DNA from: Desulfobulbaceae bacterium UBA2262
Lineage (GTDB): Bacteria > Desulfobacterota > Desulfobulbia > Desulfobulbales > Desulfurivibrionaceae
Assembly (NCBI GenBank): GCA_002347185.1
Contig: DDXK01000052.1
Location: forward strand, 1 to 7,295
Direction: 5' to 3'
DNA: 7,295 nt
The notes below the pieces were generated by a model. The model worked only from the letters and a program-made list of their open reading frames with translations, searched no databases and was not told the origin of the DNA. A program made the position numbers and the translations under genes. Positions 1 to 4,972 of the stretch are shown piece after piece (the stretch's first letter is position 1; each line of letters starts with the position of its first letter).

Positions 1-326
1 TCGCCCTGGATGTTCACCACCACGTCCTGCTCGGCGATGCCCATGATGCCTGCGGCTTCGGCCAGGCGGTCGGTGCCGGAGACATGATCAGCGCGGGTCA
101 TCACCACCTCGCCGCCGAAGGAACGCACGCTGTCGGCGATCCGCTCGTCATCTGTGGCCACCGCCACCCTGGAGAGCATGGCCACGGCGCGGGCACGCTC
201 GTAGACATGCTGGATCATGGACTTGCCCGCGATCTTGGCGAGCGGCTTGCCCTCGAAACGGCTGGAATGGTAGCGGGCCGGGATGATGGCCACAACTTTG
301 GGTTGTGCTTTATGCTGGGTTTCCAT
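1..326 (-). CDS. kdsB: 3-deoxy-manno-octulosonate cytidylyltransferase (CMP-Kdo synthetase), N-terminal part
   Basis: Read on the minus strand from an ATG at 326-324, this frame stays open to the left edge and gives the first 108 residues; the rest lies outside the window. KdsB couples CTP to Kdo in the cytoplasm to make CMP-Kdo for the lipopolysaccharide inner core, so the host is a Gram-negative. The nucleotide-binding signature IIPARYHSSRFEGKPL lies at residues 14-29, VYERA at 41-45, VATDDERI at 56-63, and the family block VMTRADHVSGTDRLAEAA at 75-92. The region ends in VVVNIQGD, the conserved strand entering the catalytic site. A GAGAAG-like ribosome binding site sits just before the ATG. 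The FEGKPL variant replaces the commoner FPGKPL but leaves the lysine. It is transcribed divergently from rsmJ. Identification is firm. Confidence 0.95.
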   Translation of the reverse strand, partial: METQHKAQPKVVAIIPARYHSSRFEGKPLAKIAGKSMIQHVYERARAVAMLSRVAVATDDERIADSVRSFGGEVVMTRADHVSGTDRLAEAAGIMGIAEQDVVVNIQG

Positions 327-469
327 TATCTTCTCTGGAGTGTGATTTCACTGCCACTGCCGCGTAGCGGCGCACAAAACCGTATGAATATACCATTTAT
401 CGCAGATCGTGCACTGGTAAAAAGCGCTTCCTGCCCTGATCTCCGCAGCGGCCGGGGAATAGTGCGTCC
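327..469. promoter_or_regulatory. Divergent kdsB / rsmJ spacer
   Basis: This 143-base spacer must carry start signals for both divergent genes. It contains a small perfect hairpin (GCCGC, 3-base loop, GCGGC) at 359-371 and an AT-rich stretch around 382-405 that could hold a -10 element for either direction. I found no convincing -35/-10 pair on either strand, so no exact promoter is assigned. No small gene is evident here. Confidence 0.35.
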
Positions 470-1246
470 ATGACTGCCCCCAAGCACTTAGTGCCCGTTG
501 CCGTAAGTTTTGCGGATGCGGCCATGGAAGAAGATGCCGCCTCGCTCGCCGCTCAGCTTGCCCTGCCGCTGGCTTCGCCGCAGGACGAGAGCTATCCCCT
601 CCTCCTCTCCCTGACGCCGGAACGCCTGGAGTTGCGGCAGACCGGCAAGAATGCGGCAGGCCCCCTCTTTGTCGACTTCAGCGCCGAAACATTAGCGTAC
701 CGCCGCCGCCACGGCAGCAGCCGCAAGGAGGCGGTGGCGCGGGCCGTAGGTCTCAAGGGCGGCTTATCGCTTTCCATTCTCGACGTCACCGCAGGCCTCG
801 GCCGCGACGGCTTCATCCTGGCAGGCCTCGGTTGCCGGATGCATCTTGTCGAACGCTCCCCCATTGTCGCCGCCCTGCTGGCGGACGGCCTTGCGCGGGC
901 GGCACAAGATCCGGCCCTTGCCAGGATCACCGCCAACATCACCATCACCGTGGCAAGCGGCCTTGAGGTGCTGCAAAACCAGCAGACAGAGCGGCCGGAA
1001 GTAGTCTATCTCGACCCCATGTATCCCCATCGGGAAAAAAGCGCCCTGGTGAAAAAAGAGATGCGACTGGTCCGCCTCCTGGTGGGCGACGACGAGGACA
1101 GCGATGCTCTCCTGACCGCAGCCCTCCCTGTTGCGACCAAGAGGGTGGTGGTAAAACGCCCCCGCCTTGCCCCGCCTCTGTCCGGCCCACCTCCCTCCTT
1201 CACCCTCAGCGGCAAGAACAGCCGCTTCGACGTCTATCTCGTATAG
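470..1246 (+). CDS. rsmJ: 16S rRNA (guanine1516-N2)-methyltransferase
   Basis: RsmJ is a SAM-dependent enzyme that methylates N2 of G1516 in 16S rRNA (E. coli numbering). The 258-residue product has the family motifs in order: the SAM-binding loop DVTAGLGRDGFILAGLG (105-121), the acidic strand-2 end HLVERSP (125-131), the catalytic-type LDPMYPHREKSALVKKEMR (181-199), and a C-terminal PSFTLSGKNSRFDVYLV. The ATG at 470 is preceded by a modest GGGGAA at 454-459. Length is close to that of the E. coli protein. The C-terminus is odd: a second copy of the gene tail at 4902-4988 continues past VYLV with RDES and a stop, whereas this copy stops immediately after VYLV. The gene therefore appears to have had its 3' end rebuilt by insertion of the downstream cargo. 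The base composition is GC-rich (43 of 60 in line 841-900). Confidence 0.93.
   Translation: MTAPKHLVPVAVSFADAAMEEDAASLAAQLALPLASPQDESYPLLLSLTPERLELRQTGKNAAGPLFVDFSAETLAYRRRHGSSRKEAVARAVGLKGGLSLSILDVTAGLGRDGFILAGLGCRMHLVERSPIVAALLADGLARAAQDPALARITANITITVASGLEVLQNQQTERPEVVYLDPMYPHREKSALVKKEMRLVRLLVGDDEDSDALLTAALPVATKRVVVKRPRLAPPLSGPPPSFTLSGKNSRFDVYLV
1171..1242 (+). repeat. Left direct repeat: 3' end of rsmJ (copy A)
   Basis: These 72 bases match 4901-4972 at 68 positions, including an uninterrupted 38-base block (1193-1230 against 4923-4960). The four differences fall at 1186, 1190, 1192 and 1231. Three affect two codons in the SGP(P/A)P stretch, giving one amino-acid change, and the fourth is a silent GAC/GAT. 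Homology starts and stops abruptly at both ends. This copy is the functional end of rsmJ. Confidence 0.95.
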
Positions 1247-1256
1247 ACGAAGCTTT
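1224..1256 (+). terminator. Hairpin over the rsmJ stop codon and left junction
   Basis: The left arm at 1224-1237 (GCTTCG, bulged ACG, TCTAT) pairs with ATAGACGAAGC at 1243-1253 across a 5-base loop. Without the bulge, CGTCTAT and ATAGACG form a perfect 7-base stem. The rsmJ stop TAG lies in the right arm, and only a short TTT follows, so it is a weak intrinsic terminator candidate. The left arm belongs to the duplicated rsmJ tail and the right arm to the inserted DNA, so the hairpin may equally be part of an integration site. Confidence 0.45.
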
Positions 1257-1299
1257 CTCCTGGAGAACTGGCCACGCGCCAGGCCGGAGCATATTTTTT
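1257..1299 (+). terminator. Possible second rsmJ terminator
   Basis: CTGGC (1268-1272) and GCCAG (1278-1282) form a 5-base stem with a 5-base loop, flanked by further complementary CTCC (1257-1260) and GGAG (1286-1289). A run of six T lies at 1294-1299, a few bases after the outer arm. The stem is interrupted and the T run is offset, so this is tentative. Confidence 0.3.
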
Positions 1300-1300
1300 A

Positions 1301-1329
1301 TTGACAACAAAAAACAAGCGCGATATTTT
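1301..1329 (+). promoter_or_regulatory. Sigma-70-type promoter of the tetR gene
   Basis: A perfect TTGACA (-35) lies at 1301-1306, followed by a 17-base spacer and TATTTT (-10, 4 of 6 matches) at 1324-1329. Predicted transcription starts near 1336, inside the palindrome at 1332-1347, which is the expected geometry for repression by a TetR protein. The region lies entirely within the putatively inserted DNA, so the cargo brings its own promoter. Confidence 0.7.
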
Positions 1330-1331
1330 TT

Positions 1332-1347
1332 TGTACCAATTGGTCAG
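1332..1347. promoter_or_regulatory. Operator 1 (predicted TetR binding site)
   Basis: The sequence TGTACCAATTGGTCAG contains the perfect 10-base palindrome ACCAATTGGT (1335-1344). It sits over the predicted start site of the tetR transcript. The related sequence at 1978-1997 shares TGTACC-R-AT and TTGGT. Binding by the adjacent TetR protein is inferred from position and symmetry. Confidence 0.65.
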
Positions 1348-1373
1348 TTTTCTTATTCCAAAGAGGCCACGTC

Positions 1374-1961
1374 ATGCCGGTCACCCTCAAGGGCGAAAAA
1401 ACGAGAGAACATATCCTGAAAACTTCCCGCGGCATTCTGGTGAAGCAGGGGTTTCACAATACCTCCATCAGCGAAATCATTTCGGCCACAGGAGTAAAAA
1501 AAGGAAACCTTTACTATCATTTCACGAGCAAGGAAGAACTTGGCCTTGCGGTACTGGAAGACGCCAAGGCAGAATTCTTTGTCTTCCTGGACAAATCTCT
1601 CTCCGGCGCAGACCCTGTAGCCAAGATCGTCAATTCGTGCCAGGCCATTTTTAACGAGCAGAAAAAAAACAACTTTGTCGGCGGTTGCCTTTTTGGCAAT
1701 ACCGCTCTCGAAATGACAGACAGCAACCCAAAATTTGCGGCAGTCATCCAGGAACTCTTTGAGCGCTGGGCAGCACAACTTGAAGAGCTCCTCCACGAAG
1801 CGCAGCAAAACGACACTCTCCACTCAGAGATCCCTCCCCGGCTTTTGGCTAAAACCGTAGTGGCGACCGTGGAGGGGGCCATCATGATGTCTCGGGTCAG
1901 CAAACGCGAAAAAGATCTGCGGGATTTTCTCGCAGCAATCAGAGCCCTCCTCGGGGGATAA
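1374..1961 (+). CDS. TetR/AcrR-family transcriptional regulator
   Basis: This 195-residue protein has a canonical TetR N-terminal DNA-binding domain: the helix-turn-helix spans about 27-51 (TSISEIISATGVKKGNLYYHF), followed by TSKEEL. The C-terminal ligand domain includes the block FVGGCLFGNTALEM (101-114) and ERWAAQLEELLHEA, which recall the NemR/AcuR-like branch whose members sense electrophiles or small acids. Cys105 in the GGC-L-x-GN context may correspond to the reactive cysteine of NemR, but that is only by eye. The ATG at 1374 follows AAAGAGG at 1360-1366. The gene lies between two similar palindromes (1332-1347 and 1978-1997), so autorepression plus control of the downstream genes is likely. 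Composition is clearly less GC-rich than rsmJ (27 of 60 in line 1501-1560). The inducer is unknown. Confidence 0.92.
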   Translation: MPVTLKGEKTREHILKTSRGILVKQGFHNTSISEIISATGVKKGNLYYHFTSKEELGLAVLEDAKAEFFVFLDKSLSGADPVAKIVNSCQAIFNEQKKNNFVGGCLFGNTALEMTDSNPKFAAVIQELFERWAAQLEELLHEAQQNDTLHSEIPPRLLAKTVVATVEGAIMMSRVSKREKDLRDFLAAIRALLGG

Positions 1962-1977
1962 TTTTTTTCAAAAAAAA

Positions 1978-1997
1978 TGTACCGATCAGTTGGTACA
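1978..1997. promoter_or_regulatory. Operator 2 (predicted TetR binding site)
   Basis: TGTACCGATCAGTTGGTACA has perfect 6-base arms (TGTACC and GGTACA) around an 8-base centre. It also contains an offset near-palindrome, ACCGATCAGT, that matches the core of operator 1 (ACCRATYRGT). It lies between tetR and the flavoprotein gene, right after an A/T-rich stretch at 1961-1977. I could not identify a good promoter beside it; GATAAT at 1957-1962 resembles a -10 but has no clear -35. Confidence 0.65.
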
Positions 1998-2022
1998 GCA
2001 AGTGAAGCAGGAGTAACGCAGC

Positions 2023-2661
2023 ATGAAAATTCTCGGGATATCAGGAAGCCCCCGTCGGGGAAAAACAACGGAACGCCTGGTGAAAGAAGTGCTTTCCGCA
2101 ACGAGCTGCGAAACAGAATTCATCTCGCTGGCCGGGAAAAAAATCGCGCCGTGCAACGCCTGCCTCGCCTGCGTGCCGGACAATATCTGCAAGGTGAAGG
2201 ATGACATGTCCTGGTTGCGGGAAAAAATTTTGGAGGCTGACGCATACGTCTTCGGCGCTCCCAACTACTTCTCCACTTTAAACAGCCTGACCCATAGCTT
2301 TCTGGAACGACTTTGCCAATTCCGCCATCGCTCCGGGACGGCGCTGGCAGGAAAATATGCGGCAATCGTCAGCACTGGCGGCATAGACCCATCCTCACCG
2401 GGAAAGGCAATAGAGTCCATGCTCCCCTACTTTCAAATCAGGCATATCGGCACTGTCAGCGCACTGGGAACAGCCTCCTGCTTTACCTGCGGACATGGCG
2501 AGAACTGCACGGTCGGCGCGGTGGCATTGCTTTTCGGAGCCGGGCATAAAATAGACAAGGATTCAATTCCGGATCTTTCCCGTCAACCGCAAAAAATAGA
2601 GGAAGCCCGACTGCTGGGGAAAAAGCTTGAAGCATGCATGACCGCGAGTCCGTCGGCATAA
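2023..2661 (+). CDS. Flavodoxin-family / iron-sulfur flavoprotein (Isf)-like oxidoreductase
   Basis: This 212-residue cytoplasmic protein starts with the FMN phosphate-binding loop GISGSPRRGKTTERLV (5-20) and has the family's GAPNYFSTLNS segment at 78-88, typical of NADPH-dependent FMN reductases. A compact cysteine motif CNACLACVPDNIC (C44, C47, C50, C56; CX2CX2CX5C) has the spacing of the 4Fe-4S ligands in archaeal iron-sulfur flavoproteins and is followed by the usual KDDM. A second cysteine group, CFTCGHGENC (C153, C156, C162), lies near the C-terminus. The ATG at 2023 has AGGAG at 2009-2013. It begins the string of redox genes and lies just after operator 2. Likely role (inference): one- or two-electron exchange between ferredoxin or NAD(P)H and the membrane module encoded downstream. 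The exact substrate is unknown. Confidence 0.85.
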   Translation: MKILGISGSPRRGKTTERLVKEVLSATSCETEFISLAGKKIAPCNACLACVPDNICKVKDDMSWLREKILEADAYVFGAPNYFSTLNSLTHSFLERLCQFRHRSGTALAGKYAAIVSTGGIDPSSPGKAIESMLPYFQIRHIGTVSALGTASCFTCGHGENCTVGAVALLFGAGHKIDKDSIPDLSRQPQKIEEARLLGKKLEACMTASPSA

Positions 2662-2718
2662 CGATGTCATTTCAACATTTGTTACAACCAGCCAACTTTC
2701 CAACCTAAGGAGAACCCT

Positions 2719-3162
2719 ATGAAGTCAAAAAAAATCATTGCCGGACTGCTTGTCGCTTTTTTTCTCTTTCTGCAGGGCTGCGGCAGCAAAAGTCAGCAAT
2801 CCGCCCGATTTCAGGACCTAGGCAACGGAATCTGCCACGATACTGTGGCCGGACTCATGTGGCAGAAGGAAAAAAGCCCGACCATAAAGAGTTTTGCAGA
2901 GGCGCAGCTCTATGTAAAAAGCCTCAATCTCGGCGGATACACCGACTGGCGGCTGCCGACCGTATACGAGCTGTACGACTTGAATTATCTCTTCGACCTC
3001 CACCTCAACGGCAACTGCAACCTTGATCGGGAAGGAAAATACTGGTCCGGAGAAAAGGATGGAGAAGGGCTTGCCGGCGCCTGGGAGATCTCGGACCAGT
3101 GTGACCCGGAACGGAAGTACTATCCCGGCACCCACGGCGCTGTGAGGGCGGTGAGACCGTAA
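2719..3162 (+). CDS. DUF1566 (Lcl-like) lipoprotein
   Basis: The 147-residue product opens with a lipoprotein signal peptide: basic MKSKK, a hydrophobic stretch, and the lipobox LQGC with the acylated cysteine at position 21. The remainder is a single DUF1566/Lcl domain (about 30-147) with the hallmark order FQDLGNG, D-x-x-x-GLMWQ, SFAEAQLYVKSLNLGGYTDWRLPTVYEL, a YWSGE segment, and a C-terminal AVRAVRP. The fold is thought to resemble C-type-lectin/FGE-like domains, and the function in bacteria is mostly unknown. A strong AAGGAGA at 2707-2713 supports the ATG. It sits between the flavoprotein and the polyferredoxin genes with no large gaps, so it is probably co-transcribed. It may be a membrane-tethered accessory protein, but nothing in the sequence shows a redox role. 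Three further cysteines (C39, C99, C127 by eye) could be thiol targets. Confidence 0.85.
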   Translation: MKSKKIIAGLLVAFFLFLQGCGSKSQQSARFQDLGNGICHDTVAGLMWQKEKSPTIKSFAEAQLYVKSLNLGGYTDWRLPTVYELYDLNYLFDLHLNGNCNLDREGKYWSGEKDGEGLAGAWEISDQCDPERKYYPGTHGAVRAVRP

Positions 3163-3200
3163 CAAGAGTCCTTCTTTCGTCATGAAAAACGGGTGACAGC

Positions 3201-4115
3201 ATGGAATTTGCCAGAAAATGGGTGCAGATACTCTTCGGCCTTCTCACCAATGCCAACTGGGCCTTTCCCTTTACCCGCTCCATATACCAGGGGCCTTTAA
3301 AGGTGATTTGCTCTCCTGGGCTGAACTGCTATTCCTGCCCGTCATCAACCACCTACTGTCCTGTCGGCTCACTGCAAAACATCCTTGGCGGCATTAAAAT
3401 ATCGCTTTCCAACAACCAGTATTTCTTCGGGTTGTCTGTAATTGGCGCCCTGGGAGTACTTGGAGCCATGTTCGGCAGGATGATCTGCGGATGGGCCTGC
3501 CCCTTCGGACTGATTCAGGAACTTCTCCATAAGATTCCGTCGCGCAAATTCTCGATCAGCAGATCGTTGAATTACGGGAAATACGCCATGCTGCTTGTGG
3601 TGGTCATTCTCTTTCCGCTCATCATGGTGGATGAATTTGGCGGCAGCTCACCGTGGTTTTGCAAATTCATCTGTCCGGCAGGCACCTTGGAGGCAGGCCT
3701 GCCCATGTTGCTGCTGCAACCGAACCTCACCAGCACCATCGGCGCGCTTTTTTACAACAAACTCGCGATCCTCTTGAGTGTTCTTCTCTGGAGCGTCGCG
3801 GCCAGCAGGCCGTTCTGCCGAACTCTCTGTCCTCTAGGCGCTTTCTACGGCCTGATGAACCGATTTCGCATGGTAAAACTCAAACTTGACGAGACACGCT
3901 GCACCAACTGCAAGGCCTGCCATCACGTTTGCCCTATGGGGGTGAAGTTCAACGAAAACCCTGATGACCCTGAATGCATTTCCTGTCTCGCCTGCCTGCA
4001 CAAAGCCTGCAAATTTGAGGCAATCAGCATCGAGATCGGCGGCATGCCGATCGCAGCTACCCCCGCAAGACCGCTCGGGACCAATGTGCCCGACTCAGCC
4101 AAATACCCATTCTAA
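3201..4115 (+). CDS. NapH-like membrane-bound 4Fe-4S polyferredoxin
   Basis: The 304-residue protein combines several hydrophobic segments (about 76-93, 127-144, 187-203 are clearest) with cysteine-rich blocks, as in the NapH/NosR/RdxA-like 4Fe-4S family. It has an N-terminal CSPGLNCYSCPSSTTYCPVG block (C37, C43, C46, C53). Three CX3CP motifs follow: CGWACPFG (96-103), CKFICPAG (154-161) and CRTLCPLGAF (206-215). A C-terminal double ferredoxin region comes last: CTNCKACHHVCP (C234, C237, C240, C244) and CISCLACLHKAC (C259, C262, C265, C270). The last cluster has CX4C rather than the usual CX3C spacing. In NapH the ferredoxin clusters face the cytoplasm, so a role in carrying electrons into or across the membrane is likely here. 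The start follows a weak GGGTGAC; no better in-frame start was seen. Its stop is only 16 bases before the CXXC microprotein gene, implying translational coupling and joint function. Confidence 0.88.
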   Translation: MEFARKWVQILFGLLTNANWAFPFTRSIYQGPLKVICSPGLNCYSCPSSTTYCPVGSLQNILGGIKISLSNNQYFFGLSVIGALGVLGAMFGRMICGWACPFGLIQELLHKIPSRKFSISRSLNYGKYAMLLVVVILFPLIMVDEFGGSSPWFCKFICPAGTLEAGLPMLLLQPNLTSTIGALFYNKLAILLSVLLWSVAASRPFCRTLCPLGAFYGLMNRFRMVKLKLDETRCTNCKACHHVCPMGVKFNENPDDPECISCLACLHKACKFEAISIEIGGMPIAATPARPLGTNVPDSAKYPF

Positions 4116-4117
4116 CC

Positions 4118-4125
4118 AAAGGAGA
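4118..4125 (+). promoter_or_regulatory. Ribosome binding site fixing the microprotein start
   Basis: AAAGGAGA lies six bases before the ATG at 4132. The same frame is open further upstream to an ATG at 3964, but that stretch overlaps the conserved ferredoxin region of the previous gene. This site therefore decides the short start. Confidence 0.8.
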
Positions 4126-4131
4126 ATCATA

Positions 4132-4296
4132 ATGGCTTCCGAAAGAAAAAAAGGAAGAGGGCAAATCAGAAAAGCCCCCTTCATTTTGCTGACCGTTTCC
4201 ACACTTCTGTGGATAGTCGGGGCGGCCAGCGGCGAACCAAGCCGGGTACTCGAGCAGGCCTGGCAAGTTTGCCTCAGTTGCATAGGCATCGGCTGA
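4132..4296 (+). CDS. 54-residue membrane microprotein with CXXC (CD1871A-type)
   Basis: This very small protein has a basic N-terminus (MASERKKGRGQIRK), one hydrophobic helix at about 15-32 (APFILLTVSTLLWIVGAA), and a short tail ending in VCLSCIGIG. The tail's CXXC (C47, C50) followed by IGIG matches my recollection of the CD1871A family of CXXC-containing small proteins. By the positive-inside rule the N-terminus is cytoplasmic and the CXXC lies on the periplasmic side, where TlpA acts. It is sandwiched between the polyferredoxin gene (16-base gap) and tlpA (38-base gap), each with its own strong ribosome binding site. The CXXC could be a thiol-disulfide pair passing electrons to TlpA, or a metal or cluster ligand. 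Genes this short are easily skipped in annotation. Family assignment is from memory and unverified. Confidence 0.82.
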   Translation: MASERKKGRGQIRKAPFILLTVSTLLWIVGAASGEPSRVLEQAWQVCLSCIGIG

Positions 4297-4322
4297 TGCC
4301 GAAACTATTCACTCGTACAGAC

Positions 4323-4329
4323 AAGGAGA
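4323..4329 (+). promoter_or_regulatory. Ribosome binding site fixing the tlpA start
   Basis: AAGGAGA lies five bases before the ATG at 4335. The frame is open upstream to 4209, but the extra 42 residues would bury the signal peptide and overlap the microprotein gene, so the 4335 start is preferred. Confidence 0.8.
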
Positions 4330-4334
4330 ACACC

Positions 4335-4844
4335 ATGGAAAAAAATCGCTGCATCAATTCATCCGCAAAAATTCTCATGCTGGCATTAACGATCATTGTT
4401 TGCCAGCCTGCTCTGGCTCTCGCGAACAAAACGGCGCCGGAGTTCCAGTTCCAAGCGATCAACACCTCCGAGACAATCCACAGCCGGGCATACCAAGGCA
4501 CAGTGATGCTGGTGAACTTCTGGGCTACCTGGTGCCCTCCCTGCCGAAAGGAAATCCCCTCGCTCATCAAGCTGCAAAACGAATTTCATGATCAGGGATT
4601 CACGGTGATCGGCATCTCCGTAGACCAGGATGGAAACAGCGGGGTAAAAAAGTTCGCAGACAAAATGGGAATAAACTATCCTGTCGGCCAGGGATCTACG
4701 GAAATTGCCAAAAATTTCGGCCCCATTGCAGGAATCCCCGCCTCTTTTCTCATAAACAGAAAAGGGGATATCGTCAAAAGCTACCCCGGGTATGCGACCC
4801 ACGAACAACTCAAAAAAGACATAGAAGAACTCATCAACCCCTAA
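4335..4844 (+). CDS. TlpA/ResA-like periplasmic thiol-disulfide reductase
   Basis: The 169-residue product begins with a Sec signal peptide (basic MEKNR, hydrophobic 12-24, likely cleavage after ALALA at residue 30). The mature part is a TlpA/AhpC-TSA-like thioredoxin fold: APEFQFQAIN (34-43), VMLVNFWATWCPPCRKEIPSL with the active-site WCPPC at 66-70, VIGISVDQD (91-99), and the cis-proline loop GIPASFLI (133-140, cis-Pro135). TlpA/ResA proteins act as reductants in the periplasm, for example toward apocytochrome c or other oxidised cysteines, and need electrons from the membrane, usually from CcdA or DsbD. Neither is visible here; instead the neighbours are a polyferredoxin and a CXXC microprotein, which suggests an alternative electron source. 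It is the last gene of the cluster and ends 34 bases before the 4879 hairpin. GC content is low (25 of 60 in line 4621-4680). Confidence 0.92.
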   Translation: MEKNRCINSSAKILMLALTIIVCQPALALANKTAPEFQFQAINTSETIHSRAYQGTVMLVNFWATWCPPCRKEIPSLIKLQNEFHDQGFTVIGISVDQDGNSGVKKFADKMGINYPVGQGSTEIAKNFGPIAGIPASFLINRKGDIVKSYPGYATHEQLKKDIEELINP

Positions 4845-4878
4845 CAATACAGCACCGAACAAGCTGATGGACCAAGTG

Positions 4879-4911
4879 ACAGAGGCGGCCCGGCAGCAAT
4901 CCCGCCTCTGT
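4879..4911 (+). terminator. Hairpin at the right junction, after tlpA
   Basis: ACAGAGGCGG (4879-4888) and CCGCCTCTGT (4902-4911) form a perfect 10-base stem with a 13-base loop. No T run follows, so it is a poor intrinsic terminator, though it could block 3' exonucleases. The right arm is the first part of the duplicated rsmJ tail and the left arm belongs to the cargo, mirroring the junction-spanning hairpin at the other end. Confidence 0.5.
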
Positions 4912-4972
4912 CCGGACCAGCGCCCTCCTTCACCCTCAGCGGCAAGAACAGCCGCTTCGATGTCTATCTCGT
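4901..4972 (+). repeat. Right direct repeat: 3' end of rsmJ (copy B)
   Basis: This copy matches 1171-1242 at 68 of 72 bases. Upstream of 4901 and downstream of 4972 the similarity vanishes. The pattern of differences (mostly codon-respecting) shows it was a working gene tail rather than random similarity. Together with copy A it brackets the six-gene cargo. Confidence 0.95.

Larger units (their letters stand above)
1243..4900 (+). mobile_element. Putative integrated cargo module at the 3' end of rsmJ
   Basis: The segment lies exactly between the two copies of the rsmJ tail and holds six complete same-strand genes with their own promoter. Sampled lines are 42-45% GC against 65-72% in the flanking rsmJ and kinase genes. 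Insertion at a gene 3' end with restoration of the coding sequence is typical of site-specific (tyrosine recombinase) integration, but no integrase, transposase or relaxase is encoded within it. It could be a degraded island, an element moved in trans, or the product of a homologous crossover with imported DNA. The structure is seen; the mobility is inferred. Confidence 0.5.

Noticed and set aside
84..473. Plus-strand open frame of 129 codons overlapping the left-edge gene
   Set aside because: It lies antisense to kdsB, whose conserved residues read cleanly on the minus strand; the translation shows no family features.
3964..4131. Longer start for the microprotein (110 residues)
   Set aside because: The extension overlaps the conserved ferredoxin end of the previous gene in another frame, while a strong ribosome binding site precedes the ATG at 4132.
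4209..4334. Longer start for tlpA (211 residues)
   Set aside because: It would put 42 unrelated residues ahead of a clear signal peptide; AAGGAGA at 4323-4329 marks the 4335 start.
4386..4862. Minus-strand open frame of 158 codons
   Set aside because: It is antisense to tlpA, which has a signal peptide, WCPPC and cis-Pro motifs, and no plausible product is seen on this strand.
1243..4900. Integrase, transposase or terminal inverted repeats of an insertion sequence
   Set aside because: All six genes in the segment have other identities, and no long inverted repeat links the two ends. The module is called only from the duplicated rsmJ tail and composition.
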